Below, piece after piece: positions 34,765-43,685 of a DNA stretch of 64,000 nt; within the stretch, counting starts at the first letter, position 1; every line of letters begins with the position of its first letter. Source of the stretch: UBA4810 sp002479215 (GTDB lineage Bacteria; Desulfobacterota; Syntrophia; Syntrophales; Smithellaceae). The position numbers and the translations under genes are program-made. Under the pieces are notes generated by a model that saw only the letters and a program-made list of their open reading frames with translations, was not told where the DNA came from and did no database searches. Location: assembly GCA_049514435.1 (NCBI GenBank), contig JBEKVB010000001.1, positions 62,001-126,000 on the forward strand. The letters are read 5' to 3'.

Positions 34765-35927
34765 TGAAGAAAATAGCGATTTTAGGTTCAACAGGTTCAA
34801 TTGGATGTAATGCGCTGGATATTGTAAAAAAAAATCCGGAACGTTTTCAAGTTGTGGCACTAGCCGCGGGTCGAAACATAGATTTACTAAGGGAGCAAAT
34901 AATAAAATTTCGGCCGAAAATAGTCGCTGTAGGCACTAAAGAAAGCGCTCAAAAATTACATGAAGCTCTAAAAGTTAAGGACAAGATCAAAATTATTTAC
35001 GGCGAAAATGGTTTGAAAGAAATTGCTTCTTTTCCCTCGGCAAATATTGTAATTTCCTCTATGTCAGGAGCTGCTGGTTTAATGCCGACCTTGGCAGCAA
35101 TTGAAGCGGGTAAGGATGTAGCTTTAGCCAACAAAGAGACAATGGTAACAGCCGGAGAGATTGTAACTAAAAAAGCAAAAAAGAAAGGTGTGAATATTAT
35201 TCCCGTTGATAGCGAACACAGCGCAATATTTCAGTGTTTGGAGGGGAGAAAATACAAAAATTTACGGCGGATAATTTTGACTGCTTCCGGCGGCCCTTTT
35301 TTAAATTTTACTAAGAATAAATTAAAAGAAGTTAAGCCCTCTCAGGCATTGCAACATCCTAAGTGGAAAATGGGTAAGAAAATAACGATAGATTCCGCAT
35401 CATTAATGAATAAAGGGTTGGAAGTAATCGAAGCAAAATGGCTGTTTAATATGGACATCGCCGATATTGATGTTTTAATTCATCCGCAGAGCATAGTGCA
35501 TTCCATGGTTGAGTTTATTGACGGCGCTGTTTTGGCGCAAATGGGCATTCCTGATATGAGAATCCCGATTGCTTACGCTTTAACTTATCCGGAAAGAATC
35601 ATCAATGATTTGCCGTCTCTTAATCTTGCGGAAGCTCAAAATTTGGAATTTTCCAAACCGGATATAAATAAGTTTCCGTGTCTGGGGCTGGCTTACAGGG
35701 CCGGCATTTGTGGTGGTACTGCTCCGGCTGTTTTAAACGCCGCCAATGAAATCGCCGTAGAAGCTTATTTAGACGAAAAAATCAAATTTACTGATTTATC
35801 TGAAATAATTGAAAAAGTTCTTAATGTGCATGATTCGTCAGTTGATCCGTCTTTAGAAGAAATACTTCAAGCTGATCAGTGGGCGAGAATGCAGACGAAA
35901 AAAAATATAGAAAGGATAATATCTTGA
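34764..35927 (+). CDS. dxr: 1-deoxy-D-xylulose-5-phosphate reductoisomerase
   Basis: First committed enzyme of the MEP isoprenoid pathway, which feeds UppS. ILGSTGSIGCNALDIV is the NADPH site, then LANKETMVTAGE, PVDSEHSAIFQCLEG and the substrate loop with IDSASLMNKGLE. From ATG 34764 it is 387 residues, a normal length. A longer frame starting inside cdsA is rejected. It overlaps rseP by 4 bases. Confidence 0.97.
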   Translation: MKKIAILGSTGSIGCNALDIVKKNPERFQVVALAAGRNIDLLREQIIKFRPKIVAVGTKESAQKLHEALKVKDKIKIIYGENGLKEIASFPSANIVISSMSGAAGLMPTLAAIEAGKDVALANKETMVTAGEIVTKKAKKKGVNIIPVDSEHSAIFQCLEGRKYKNLRRIILTASGGPFLNFTKNKLKEVKPSQALQHPKWKMGKKITIDSASLMNKGLEVIEAKWLFNMDIADIDVLIHPQSIVHSMVEFIDGAVLAQMGIPDMRIPIAYALTYPERIINDLPSLNLAEAQNLEFSKPDINKFPCLGLAYRAGICGGTAPAVLNAANEIAVEAYLDEKIKFTDLSEIIEKVLNVHDSSVDPSLEEILQADQWARMQTKKNIERIIS

Positions 35928-37021
35928 TAGGAATATCCATTGTTTCCGTTATAATTTTATTGGGTGTGTTGATTTTTTTTCATGAATTCGGCCATTTTCT
36001 GGCGGCGCGGTTTGCCGGTGTAGGTGTAGTTAAATTTTCTCTGGGATTCGGGCCGAAAATAGTCGGGAAAAAAATAGGAAAAACAGAATATGTTCTTTCT
36101 CTGATTCCTTTAGGCGGCTACGTCAAGCTTCTAGGCGAGGATGGAAACGAAAAATTGTCGGCCGAAGACGAAAAAATGTCGTTCATGAAAAAGGCGATCT
36201 GGAAAAGAATAATGATTATCTTTGCCGGGCCTTTTTTCAATATTTTATTAGCAGTGCTAATTTATGCGTTCATCTATATCTATGGGGTGCCAACGCTAAA
36301 CAATGTGGTTGGGGAAGTACAAAAAAAATCCGCCGCTTCTGAATCAGGAATGAAAAAAGACGATAAAATCATTTCGATTAGTGGAAATAAGATAACATAT
36401 TGGGAGGAGATAAAACCAATAATAACGGAGAGCAAAGGGCAATCGTTAGAATTCGTTGTGGAAAGAGAAACACAAACAAAAAAATTATTTATTAAGCCGA
36501 GATTGTCAAAAGCAAAAAATATTTTTGGTGAAGAGGTATCAGCTTATCTTGTTGGGATTACTCCTTCGAACAATGTCGTGATAGAAAGAAGAAATCCCTG
36601 GGAATCGTCAATTATTGCGTTGAAAAAGACCTGGCAATTCAGTGAACTTACAATTGTTGTCTTCATCAAAATGCTTAAAGGTGAGGTATCACCACGAAAT
36701 TTGGGCGGACCGATATTCATTGCTCAAGCAGCCGGTGCAGTCGCCAAGGAAGGAATTGTCCCATTTCTTTTTTTAATGGCACTCCTTTCCGTAAATTTAG
36801 CCATAATTAATCTATTTCCGATACCTATTCTTGACGGCGGCCATATAATGTTCAATGTAATTGAACTTGTCAGGCGTAAACCTCTGAGCATGAAATGGCA
36901 GGGAATTTTTCAACAAATCGGTTTCGTGCTTTTGATGATGCTGATGATATTTGTCATTATGGTCGATATTGAACGGATGAATCTAAAATTTGTTGACGAT
37001 ATTATGAAACATTTCAAATAA
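35924..37021 (+). CDS. rseP: Site-2 intramembrane metalloprotease RseP
   Basis: Cleaves membrane-bound anti-sigma factors and remnant signal peptides in the inner membrane. With TTG 35924 (TTGA overlap with the dxr stop; AAAGGAT upstream) the zinc motif HEFGH falls at residues 20-24 in the first helix. One PDZ domain follows (about 115-205; E. coli has two), and the third-helix motif PIPILDGGHIMFNV supplies the Asp ligand. 365 residues. The frame extends upstream to 35879 but the TTG start matches the family N-terminus. tsaB follows after 3 bases. Confidence 0.94.
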   Translation: MIGISIVSVIILLGVLIFFHEFGHFLAARFAGVGVVKFSLGFGPKIVGKKIGKTEYVLSLIPLGGYVKLLGEDGNEKLSAEDEKMSFMKKAIWKRIMIIFAGPFFNILLAVLIYAFIYIYGVPTLNNVVGEVQKKSAASESGMKKDDKIISISGNKITYWEEIKPIITESKGQSLEFVVERETQTKKLFIKPRLSKAKNIFGEEVSAYLVGITPSNNVVIERRNPWESSIIALKKTWQFSELTIVVFIKMLKGEVSPRNLGGPIFIAQAAGAVAKEGIVPFLFLMALLSVNLAIINLFPIPILDGGHIMFNVIELVRRKPLSMKWQGIFQQIGFVLLMMLMIFVIMVDIERMNLKFVDDIMKHFK

Positions 37022-37024
37022 GCA

Positions 37025-37720
37025 ATGTTAACCTTAGCTTTTGATACTTCTTCTAAAACTGCCGCCGTTGCTTTGTTAAGAGATAGCGATATACTATACG
37101 ACAACATCATTAATACAGGCTTAAAACATTCGGAAGTGCTATTATCGGAAATTGATCGTGCTTTAAGGGCGATATCCGTAAAAATTAAGGATGTTGATTT
37201 ATTTGCCTGCACAATAGGTCCCGGTTCATTCACCGGCCTACGCATTGGTGTCAGCACTCTCAAGGGACTGATGCTGGCGACAGGAAAACCTGCTGCCGGA
37301 ATTTCTTCCTTGGCGGCACTTGCATTAAACGTCGGCAAAACTTCAAAATTAATATGTTCCATGATGGATGCCGGACGGGGGCAGGTTTATGTTGCTTATT
37401 TTAGATATAACGATAAAAATATTTTGCAGCAAATTAGCGAAGAGAAAGCTGCAAATCCTAAAGAAATAATAAATAATATTGATAAGAATACATTGTATGT
37501 CGGCGATGGAGCCATCAAATATACGGAGATTATCAAAAGTATCAAAACACCGGAAGTAAGTATAGATTCAGACTTGCAACACTATATCAGAGCTTCCGCA
37601 GTGGGAATTTTGGGACGTAAGAAATTCGCGGAAAATGATTTGCTCGACGCTTCGACACTTGTCCCCTTTTATTTGCGTTCAGCCGATGCTGTACCTCGTA
37701 AATCAATATTTGAAACCTAA
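37025..37720 (+). CDS. tsaB: tRNA threonylcarbamoyladenosine synthesis protein TsaB
   Basis: Partner of TsaD/TsaE in t6A modification of ANN-decoding tRNAs. FDTSSKTAAVAL, LKHSEVLL and GPGSFTGLRIGVSTLKGL are typical for the ASKHA-fold pseudo-enzyme. 231 residues. It lies at the end of the uppS-cdsA-dxr-rseP-tsaB run; a 350-base region with hairpins follows. Confidence 0.95.
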   Translation: MLTLAFDTSSKTAAVALLRDSDILYDNIINTGLKHSEVLLSEIDRALRAISVKIKDVDLFACTIGPGSFTGLRIGVSTLKGLMLATGKPAAGISSLAALALNVGKTSKLICSMMDAGRGQVYVAYFRYNDKNILQQISEEKAANPKEIINNIDKNTLYVGDGAIKYTEIIKSIKTPEVSIDSDLQHYIRASAVGILGRKKFAENDLLDASTLVPFYLRSADAVPRKSIFET

Positions 37721-38071
37721 TTACAATTCTAAATCAAAGCGCTATATTTATTAGCAATACAGACCGGCAGGGAATCCCAGCGAATGCCTGGGTATGCCTG
37801 GGGCGTTGTCCCCTTCCTCAATACACGGCGGCAGTCACTATTTTGAAGTGCTTGATTTGGCGAACTTTTACAATTCGGCAGCTACGCGCATTCCTAACCC
37901 GCCTTTATTTTTAAAAAATATGATGCTGCCGAGTTCCTGGTTTTTGGTTAGCAGTGTCGATTGTCATTCATGGTGCTGCGGCAACCGTCAATGGTGAGGA
38001 GAGTGGGAAACACTTCTCCTCACCGAGCAATCTCATTGGGCAAGGGAAAAACCCTTCCCTCAAGGTCCGCC
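37721..38071. other. Non-coding region with several strong hairpins
   Basis: GC-richer than its surroundings. It has CCCAG-CGAATGC-CTGGG (37776-37792) followed by a second GCCTGGG, a long stem GGTGAGGAGA...TCTCCTCACC (37993-38024, ten bp plus an inner GTG/CAC), and AAGGG-AAAAA-CCCTT (38043-38057). The region lies between the ends of two convergent genes, so some may be terminators. An open frame on the plus strand (37794-37997) has no recognisable protein features and is not called. Confidence 0.5.
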
Positions 38072-38168
38072 GGTTACTGTAGGAATTCGTCAATGCTGCG
38101 GCCGAGTATTTCGCTGGCTATGCTTTTGAACTTTTCAACAATATCGGGTTTGTCTTTCATTTTGTCAA

Positions 38169-39455
38169 TCAGTTGCTGGTAATGGCATCCTCAAAAGCGG
38201 CGATAGCCTTGGGCAGGGCAATGTTCAGCAAAAGTTCGAGCTGGACCTTTTTGCCGTCAATGAGCATGCCCCACATGAAATCGCCCATGGGAATCACGAT
38301 CATGATTTTTGCGTCAACCAGGTCAAATAGGTAGTATTTGCTTAAAATGGCGAATCCCGAGTCCTTCAAAGCTTGGTTAGTCATGTTGATAATCTTGCCG
38401 AAGAGTGTGCGAGCGGCAGGCTGGGGGTTCCAGGCGGCGACCGACTGCACGTCAGCGCTCCCCCAGATGTCCGTAGCTAGCAAAGCTCCGCCCAGGTTTT
38501 CCTTCAGGGTGTCGATAGCACTGTTGAGTTTTGTGTTTTTGGGCTGTGGGAGTGATGGTTTTTGTATTTTATCCAAAAGTTTTTGGACTTTTTTATTGTG
38601 TGGGTTTAAGGAGAGGACAAAATGAAGACGGCGGAGTATATCGTCGATTTTAATACTTTCCGGATCGGATAAATATAATAAATATTGAATATTCGATAAG
38701 TTAACATTAGTTTCTTCATGGAAAGGATTAATTGCAAGAGACTTGTTATATGCAGAAAGTGCTTTAGTTAATTTATTGGTCGTCTCATAAACAGAACCTA
38801 AGTTATTCCAGGCATCGGCGTTTTCCGGATCCAATTCCAGAACATGCTGAAAATTTTTCAAAGCGTCAGCGTAATTTCCAAACTGAAAATAAATTCTACC
38901 CAGGTTATAAAGTGTCTTTGTGTGAGATGGATTTATTTGGATAATTTCTGTATATTCGTTCAGAGCTTCATCGTACATATCATGGTGATCATACAAAACT
39001 GCTAGGCAGAAACGAGCCGAAAGAGACTTTGGATCAATCTTAATTGCTTTTTGATATTGACTGAGGGCACTGTGATAGTCGCCCTGTAATTCCAATATAT
39101 GTCCGATGTTTATTATTGCCTCAATATCGTTTTTGTTTAATTTCAAGGCTTTTTCGTAACATTTTTTAGCAGAATCAAACATATCCATTTTTTCATGGAC
39201 ATATCCCAAATTATTGTATGCTTCCGGATTCTCCGGTTCCAGTTCCACTATTTTTTGAAAACATTTTATAGCTTTATCATAATCTTCTGTATCGAGATAA
39301 ATAAAACCCAAGTTGACATAGGCATCAGAAAAGTTTTCATCTTTATCAATGATTTCTTGATAGTGTTTGATGATGAGTTCATAATCTTTAAGATGAACAT
39401 CGTAGAGTTGCTTCGGACGTTTCTTATCTAAAAATTCTTTATCACTATCTTTCAT
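38169..39455 (-). CDS. TPR protein with C-terminal roadblock-like domain
   Basis: About seven TPR repeats (residues 22-275), each with the PxxAxAxxNLGxxY-like pattern (AYVNLGFIYLDTEDYDKA, AYNNLGYVHEKMDMFDSA and so on). A linker and a domain of about 110 residues follow (from GGALLATDIWGSA to ALPKAIAAFEDAI), which resembles roadblock/LC7 proteins of bacterial polarity GTPase circuits by eye only. It ends soon after an ATG-free change of frame: a further 37 codons in the next frame read as a continuous helix (to a stop at 38074). It is the last of a HTH/ATPase/TPR operon on the minus strand. Confidence 0.75.
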   Translation of the reverse strand: MKDSDKEFLDKKRPKQLYDVHLKDYELIIKHYQEIIDKDENFSDAYVNLGFIYLDTEDYDKAIKCFQKIVELEPENPEAYNNLGYVHEKMDMFDSAKKCYEKALKLNKNDIEAIINIGHILELQGDYHSALSQYQKAIKIDPKSLSARFCLAVLYDHHDMYDEALNEYTEIIQINPSHTKTLYNLGRIYFQFGNYADALKNFQHVLELDPENADAWNNLGSVYETTNKLTKALSAYNKSLAINPFHEETNVNLSNIQYLLYLSDPESIKIDDILRRLHFVLSLNPHNKKVQKLLDKIQKPSLPQPKNTKLNSAIDTLKENLGGALLATDIWGSADVQSVAAWNPQPAARTLFGKIINMTNQALKDSGFAILSKYYLFDLVDAKIMIVIPMGDFMWGMLIDGKKVQLELLLNIALPKAIAAFEDAITSN

Positions 39456-39479
39456 AACGATTTCAGGGTAGTTTTATGT

Positions 39480-40808
39480 TTAAGTGCTGTTCAACTTTTT
39501 TAAAATAACATCTTTGATTTCATGCCAAATGGAAACCGGATCAACAAGCGGTGAATTTACCAGGTACGGATTTTCTTTAATTATTTGCGCAGCAAATGAA
39601 CCTGCCAGCTTAGTAGCGCTTTCACGATCAGATGAGGCTGCCTGTTTAATGATTTGTTTCGGGATAGTCAATTTAATTTTATGAGATCCAATTAGTACTT
39701 CCTCATATTCTTCTACTTCGTTTTCTTTCGGCCTAGTGTCAATAGTTTTGTCTACAGAAGGAGTGGAAACATCAATTTTATAAAGTGGCACTTCCGGCGG
39801 TGTTTCTTGATGACCAATAACTTTCGATCTATCTTCTAAATTTTCTGCAGGTGTTGGAACTTTGGTTACTGTTTCTTGAGAAGTAATTGTTTTGGAAATA
39901 TCCTGTGAATCCTCTATTTCCTCTATTTCTTCCTCAGTTGATTCTAAATCTGGACGGCTGCGGGGTTTACGTTTTTGCAATGCCGCATTACTTAATTTTT
40001 GGAACCTTTCTGCAACCTGGGTGGCGACCTCAGGCGCTATAATTCTAAATTCATTAGTTTCTCCTGCTTTCAAGCAGAGTTTACAAATTTTGTTAATTAG
40101 GCGAGGTATACCATCGGAATATTCCCAAATTACACCAATAGATTCATCAGAAAATATTTTTGTTTGAGAGCCGGCAAGTTTCAATCTTGTTTCAATATAT
40201 GTCTTAACGGTTTCTTCCGAGGGCAGTTTATCAATTCGTCCGTATGTGCCGATACGTTGGAATAAATTGGCCCTTTTAGGATGTTCTAATCTGCGAGCCA
40301 ATTCCATTTGGCCGGCAAGAACCAATGTAAAAAGATTACTCTGGTCATCTTGCATATTTGTTAAAAGACGTAAATTTTCCAGATTTGCCGGCGAAATAGC
40401 GTTTGCTTCATCAATAAATATGACTACTTTCATACCTTGATTGATTAATTGAAACAAAAGCTGATTGAACATTTCCAGTAAATCAACCTTCGTTTTCTCT
40501 TCGCATTGTTTTCCTGTTATTTGACCGATGATTTCTCTTAAAAGTTGTATAAAGGGAATACTGGGATTGGTAATTAAGGCGACTCTATATTTTTTCGGTT
40601 CCAAAGAATCAATGATGATGCGCAAAGAGAGAGTTTTACCCAAACCAATATCGCCTATAATAACGGCAAAGCATTCATTTGCTTCCTTGATAGCGAAAAT
40701 CGTTTCCGAAATAACATTTTCCATGGAAACATGACAATCTACATACATGGATGGATCGGGTACATTATCGAATGGCGGCTTATGAAACTTCCAATAATCG
40801 CAATACAT
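39480..40808 (-). CDS. ExeA-like AAA ATPase
   Basis: AAA+ ATPase of the general secretion pathway protein A type (TniB/ExeA family). The start MYCDYWKFHKPPFDNVPDP is characteristic. Walker A is GDIGLGKTLS, Walker B is VVIFIDEANAIS, and a sensor/arginine region (LFQRIGTYGR, GIPRLINKICKLCL) completes the module (about 1-270). A long acidic linker (290-375) and a short helical C-terminal part follow. ExeA acts with a peptidoglycan-binding partner in secretin assembly, but here the C-terminus has no peptidoglycan-binding or membrane domain. Gap to the TPR gene is 24 bases, so the two probably act together. Confidence 0.85.
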   Translation of the reverse strand: MYCDYWKFHKPPFDNVPDPSMYVDCHVSMENVISETIFAIKEANECFAVIIGDIGLGKTLSLRIIIDSLEPKKYRVALITNPSIPFIQLLREIIGQITGKQCEEKTKVDLLEMFNQLLFQLINQGMKVVIFIDEANAISPANLENLRLLTNMQDDQSNLFTLVLAGQMELARRLEHPKRANLFQRIGTYGRIDKLPSEETVKTYIETRLKLAGSQTKIFSDESIGVIWEYSDGIPRLINKICKLCLKAGETNEFRIIAPEVATQVAERFQKLSNAALQKRKPRSRPDLESTEEEIEEIEDSQDISKTITSQETVTKVPTPAENLEDRSKVIGHQETPPEVPLYKIDVSTPSVDKTIDTRPKENEVEEYEEVLIGSHKIKLTIPKQIIKQAASSDRESATKLAGSFAAQIIKENPYLVNSPLVDPVSIWHEIKDVILKKLNST

Positions 40809-40879
40809 TTGTCTTTTTTCTCCTCACAAAATGTATCTAAAAAAGAAGTATATCCTTAAGTTATTATAATATAATAAAA

Positions 40880-41341
40880 TCAATTTACTTCTTTAAATTG
40901 ATCAAATTTTTCGTTATTGAGTAAGAATTCCAAAATATCTTCCAGCAAAAAACGCCTGAGCCTGCCGATTTTATAGCTTTTTAATTTGTTTTCGTGAATA
41001 AGTTTCTGCAAAAAACTCCGGCTGATTTGGAGCATTTGACAGACCTGATCACAGCGCAACATTCTTAGCAATAAGGAATTGTTAAGGTGAAGTTTGAGAA
41101 TAATCAGTCCTTCGCTGTTGAGGTTCACATCCAATTTAGGATCATTTTTTTTCTCATCCAATAGATCTTTTATATATTCTGATTTCTGCAATATGTCTGA
41201 TTGCTCTTTAGTCATAATTATGGAAACTATATGACCGGAACAATCATCTAGTTCTTCCACGACTTTTGAATCAGGAATATTTTGCAAATTGTCCGCGTGA
41301 GCGTATTGTTGACGGCGTTTGACAATGCAAATTTTTTCCAT
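40880..41341 (-). CDS. Excisionase-type helix-turn-helix protein
   Basis: The C-terminal half (about 95-145) is a MerR/excisionase-like winged HTH: LRCDQVCQMLQISRSFLQKL, then IHENKLKSYKIGRLRRFLLE and DILEFLL. The N-terminal half is charged and carries no known domain. It is first in the HTH/ATPase/TPR operon and may regulate it, or may bind a target DNA for the ATPase. The palindrome 28 bases upstream could be its operator. Confidence 0.75.
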   Translation of the reverse strand: MEKICIVKRRQQYAHADNLQNIPDSKVVEELDDCSGHIVSIIMTKEQSDILQKSEYIKDLLDEKKNDPKLDVNLNSEGLIILKLHLNNSLLLRMLRCDQVCQMLQISRSFLQKLIHENKLKSYKIGRLRRFLLEDILEFLLNNEKFDQFKEVN

Positions 41342-41368
41342 ATAGTTTCCACTAAATTAAGCTTCTTT

Positions 41369-41391
41369 TTTTGTTCAATAAAAGAACAAAA
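41369..41391. promoter_or_regulatory. Palindrome upstream of the HTH gene
   Basis: TTTTGTTC and GAACAAAA flank AATAAAA. Perfect 8-base arms close to the HTH gene start suggest an autoregulatory operator; an alternative is chance in AT-rich DNA. Confidence 0.4.
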
Positions 41392-41497
41392 CATTCTTAT
41401 TTCATATTATCGTATATATTGGGGTGAGAAATCAAGAAATAATTCATTATATTAGGTAGTATAAAATAGACATTTTGAAGGTTAAATAAGGATTTAT

Positions 41498-41820
41498 GAG
41501 GCTGTTGAAAAACTCTACCGGGTATTTGTTGATGTGGCATAAAGAGACTTCTATGGATCAACGCCAATAACATTAATAAGTTTTTGATATTATATAACAA
41601 TAGAGTATTTTAATGATATAGTATGTCCATCACTTTTCATTACAGGAGATATCGAACAATTTATTCCTAATGATCGCACATTAAAGCGCGTCGACCATTT
41701 TCTGGATGGTTATATAAATCAAAGAGAACCGATTACCGATGTTGTATTCTATGCCAGCAATGTTTAGTAAGTAGTTCGTATGGAGCAGCGTGACTGAAAT
41801 CAAAGTTTTTCAATAGCCCC
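41498..41820 (+). mobile_element. Degenerate IS remnant (IS1182-like ends)
   Basis: A 323-base segment with inverted ends: GAGGCTGTTGAAAAACTCT on the left and the reverse complement of GGGGCTATTGAAAAACTTTG on the right. Inside, a plus-strand frame reads GDIEQFIPNDRTLKRVDHFL and ends at a TAG (41765-41767), like the N-terminus of DUF772/IS1182-type transposases (IPxDHxLRxID). The rest of the transposase is missing and no target-site duplication is visible. Together with 41342-41497 (AT-rich, nothing seen) it makes up the stretch between the HTH gene and the Cache-HAMP gene. Confidence 0.75.
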
Positions 41821-41841
41821 GCTGTCCCTAATATCCTTTGG

Positions 41842-42750
41842 TTAAGTTCTCTTGGTTAAATTCTCTTTAGTAATCTGAATGCTGTAGTGTAACCGCTCTA
41901 AGACTTCTGAAAGTTGACCCAATTCATCAGTTCGATTCAGCGCAATTTTATGTCCAATATCCCATTTGGCCAGGCCTCCTGCATATTTGATTAATTCATT
42001 TAAAGGAGGAGCGAGAGACCAATTAACATAGATCAAAATGGAAATGATTGAGACCGCGAAAATAATAGCCATGGTTAAAATTAGACCAAAGGCCAGATTT
42101 AATTTGGCTTTTTTGATGGAAGCCAAGGAGATGCCCACGCGAAAACCACCCCAATGTTTGCCTTTGACATAAATAGGCGCTGAGAAATCCCAAAGGATTT
42201 CACCAGTGTCGCGGTTATAAATTTGTTGAAATCCTTTGACCTCATTTTTGGCAGCTTTGAGACCAACAGGATCATTAAAGATACGTTTGGTACGATTTTC
42301 GGATTTATCTTTCTCAATATCGCCAGTGGGTGCTTTTTGAAAACGACTGTCATGAGTTGGGATATAGCCATTTAAATCCACGGCCACAGCATAGGTCAGA
42401 CTCTCATCCAAAAGAAACTCATCCTCGACACCTAAAATGGCTTTATCCAAATAGGCATCATATTTAGTATGGTATTTGGGCGGGTCAAATTTGGGGATAG
42501 GTTGATAATCCGTATCAAAAGCATCTTTAACTGAAAAGACACCATTATCAATGGCTTCTTCCATGATTTGACCGACTGCTTTGGCACCGACTATGGATTG
42601 ACTGACACCTTTGTTGCGTAATTGCTCTTCAAGGTGGGCATTCTGTAGCCAGAGTAGAAAAACAGAGGCTCCACAGATAACGACAAAAAGAATCAAGTTA
42701 ACAAACAAGGCGATCTTAATGGCCAGTCTTTTTTTGATATAATTTATCAT
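41842..42750 (-). CDS. Cache-HAMP membrane sensor without an output domain
   Basis: Start at ATG 42750. A membrane helix (about 12-34) leads to a periplasmic sensor domain (about 40-210) with VAVDLNGYIPTHDSRF, IFNDPVG, YNRDTGE and KGKHWGG, then a second helix (about 218-240) and a HAMP-like segment. The protein ends soon after HAMP, with no methyl-accepting, kinase or cyclase domain. It resembles the sensor part of a chemoreceptor. Its 3' end lies only 22 bases from an IS remnant, so loss of an output domain through IS activity is plausible. An upstream in-frame ATG at 42831 overlaps the neighbouring gene and is less likely. Confidence 0.75.
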   Translation of the reverse strand: MINYIKKRLAIKIALFVNLILFVVICGASVFLLWLQNAHLEEQLRNKGVSQSIVGAKAVGQIMEEAIDNGVFSVKDAFDTDYQPIPKFDPPKYHTKYDAYLDKAILGVEDEFLLDESLTYAVAVDLNGYIPTHDSRFQKAPTGDIEKDKSENRTKRIFNDPVGLKAAKNEVKGFQQIYNRDTGEILWDFSAPIYVKGKHWGGFRVGISLASIKKAKLNLAFGLILTMAIIFAVSIISILIYVNWSLAPPLNELIKYAGGLAKWDIGHKIALNRTDELGQLSEVLERLHYSIQITKENLTKRT

Positions 42751-42797
42751 AATTTTTTGTCCCCCAAACCAGTTAAATTGGTTATCATTCGAAAAAT

Positions 42798-43412
42798 TTA
42801 TTTCTCGTAGCCGATACGCACTGCTCCCCAATGTTTGCCTTTAATGGAGATAGGAATCGACAAGTCATACATAGCTTCACCTGTATCACGATTATATTGC
42901 TGTAACAAAAACGGTTCTATATTCCTGGCAGCTGCCAGACCGGTACGATCATTAAACAAGCGTTTGGCGCGATTATTGGCCGAATCAATTTCTTTGTCGC
43001 CGGTTAAAGGTCGGGAATAACGGCTATTATGCGTGGGCAGGTAACCGTTAGAATCGACGATCACTACAAATATAATCCGCCGGTCAGTAGCCAAATATTT
43101 ATCCAGAATTTTTTGGATCCGTTGGTCGACTAAAGTGTCATATTGGGTTTTATATTTTTGAGGATAGGTATTGGCAATCGGGATATAAAAAGTGTCAAAT
43201 AATTGATCGATAGTCAAGGATTTGTTAGTCAACAAATCCTCGAATTGGGCAATTACTTCTCCCCGGCATTTTTCGGCTAAGTTCTTTATTTCCAAATTGA
43301 ATCCGGATAAAGCAGTTTGTGAAAAAGCAGTGATGCCATAAAAGAGCAAGCCGATTCCGCTGAATAGTATAAGTGGGATTATACGTTTTTTTTTAAAATG
43401 ACGGATTAGCAT
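42798..43412 (-). CDS. Membrane-tethered or secreted Cache-type sensor protein
   Basis: A 204-residue protein with an N-terminal hydrophobic segment and a sensor domain paralogous to that of the next gene: VIVDSNGYLPTHNSRYS, LFNDRTGLAAARN, QQYNRDTGEAMYDL and KGKHWGAVRIG align one to one. It stops right after the domain, so it has no HAMP or signalling part. A stand-alone ligand-binding protein or a decayed receptor are both possible. Next on the same strand, 47 bases on, is the Cache-HAMP gene. Confidence 0.72.
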   Translation of the reverse strand: MLIRHFKKKRIIPLILFSGIGLLFYGITAFSQTALSGFNLEIKNLAEKCRGEVIAQFEDLLTNKSLTIDQLFDTFYIPIANTYPQKYKTQYDTLVDQRIQKILDKYLATDRRIIFVVIVDSNGYLPTHNSRYSRPLTGDKEIDSANNRAKRLFNDRTGLAAARNIEPFLLQQYNRDTGEAMYDLSIPISIKGKHWGAVRIGYEK

Positions 43413-43685
43413 GGTCGATTTACTCCTTAATTTATTTGGTAAGACATTGATTATTTCTGTTTAATTATAAGAATTTCGGTCTTGCATGTCAAGGAAATCT
43501 TGGCCGCAAAATGTTGGGTGCAGCACTGATGACCGCGCTGGAGGTACATCGCGACATTCGTTCTTATAAGAAATCTGCTCACCTTTTGGTCTTTTCACGT
43601 GTCAAAGCAGAATAAATATTTATGTGGAGTTAATTGTTTTAGAGTTGTAATATATGAAGAAACATTATTAGTTTTATAACAAATC

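Noticed and set aside
37794..38182. Plus-strand ORFs in the tsaB-TPR gap
   Set aside because: The translated sequences have no conserved pattern, no RBS, and overlap hairpins or the TPR gene.
41397..41600. Small minus-strand ORF next to the IS remnant
   Set aside because: It runs through the IS end and AT-rich DNA, with no protein features.
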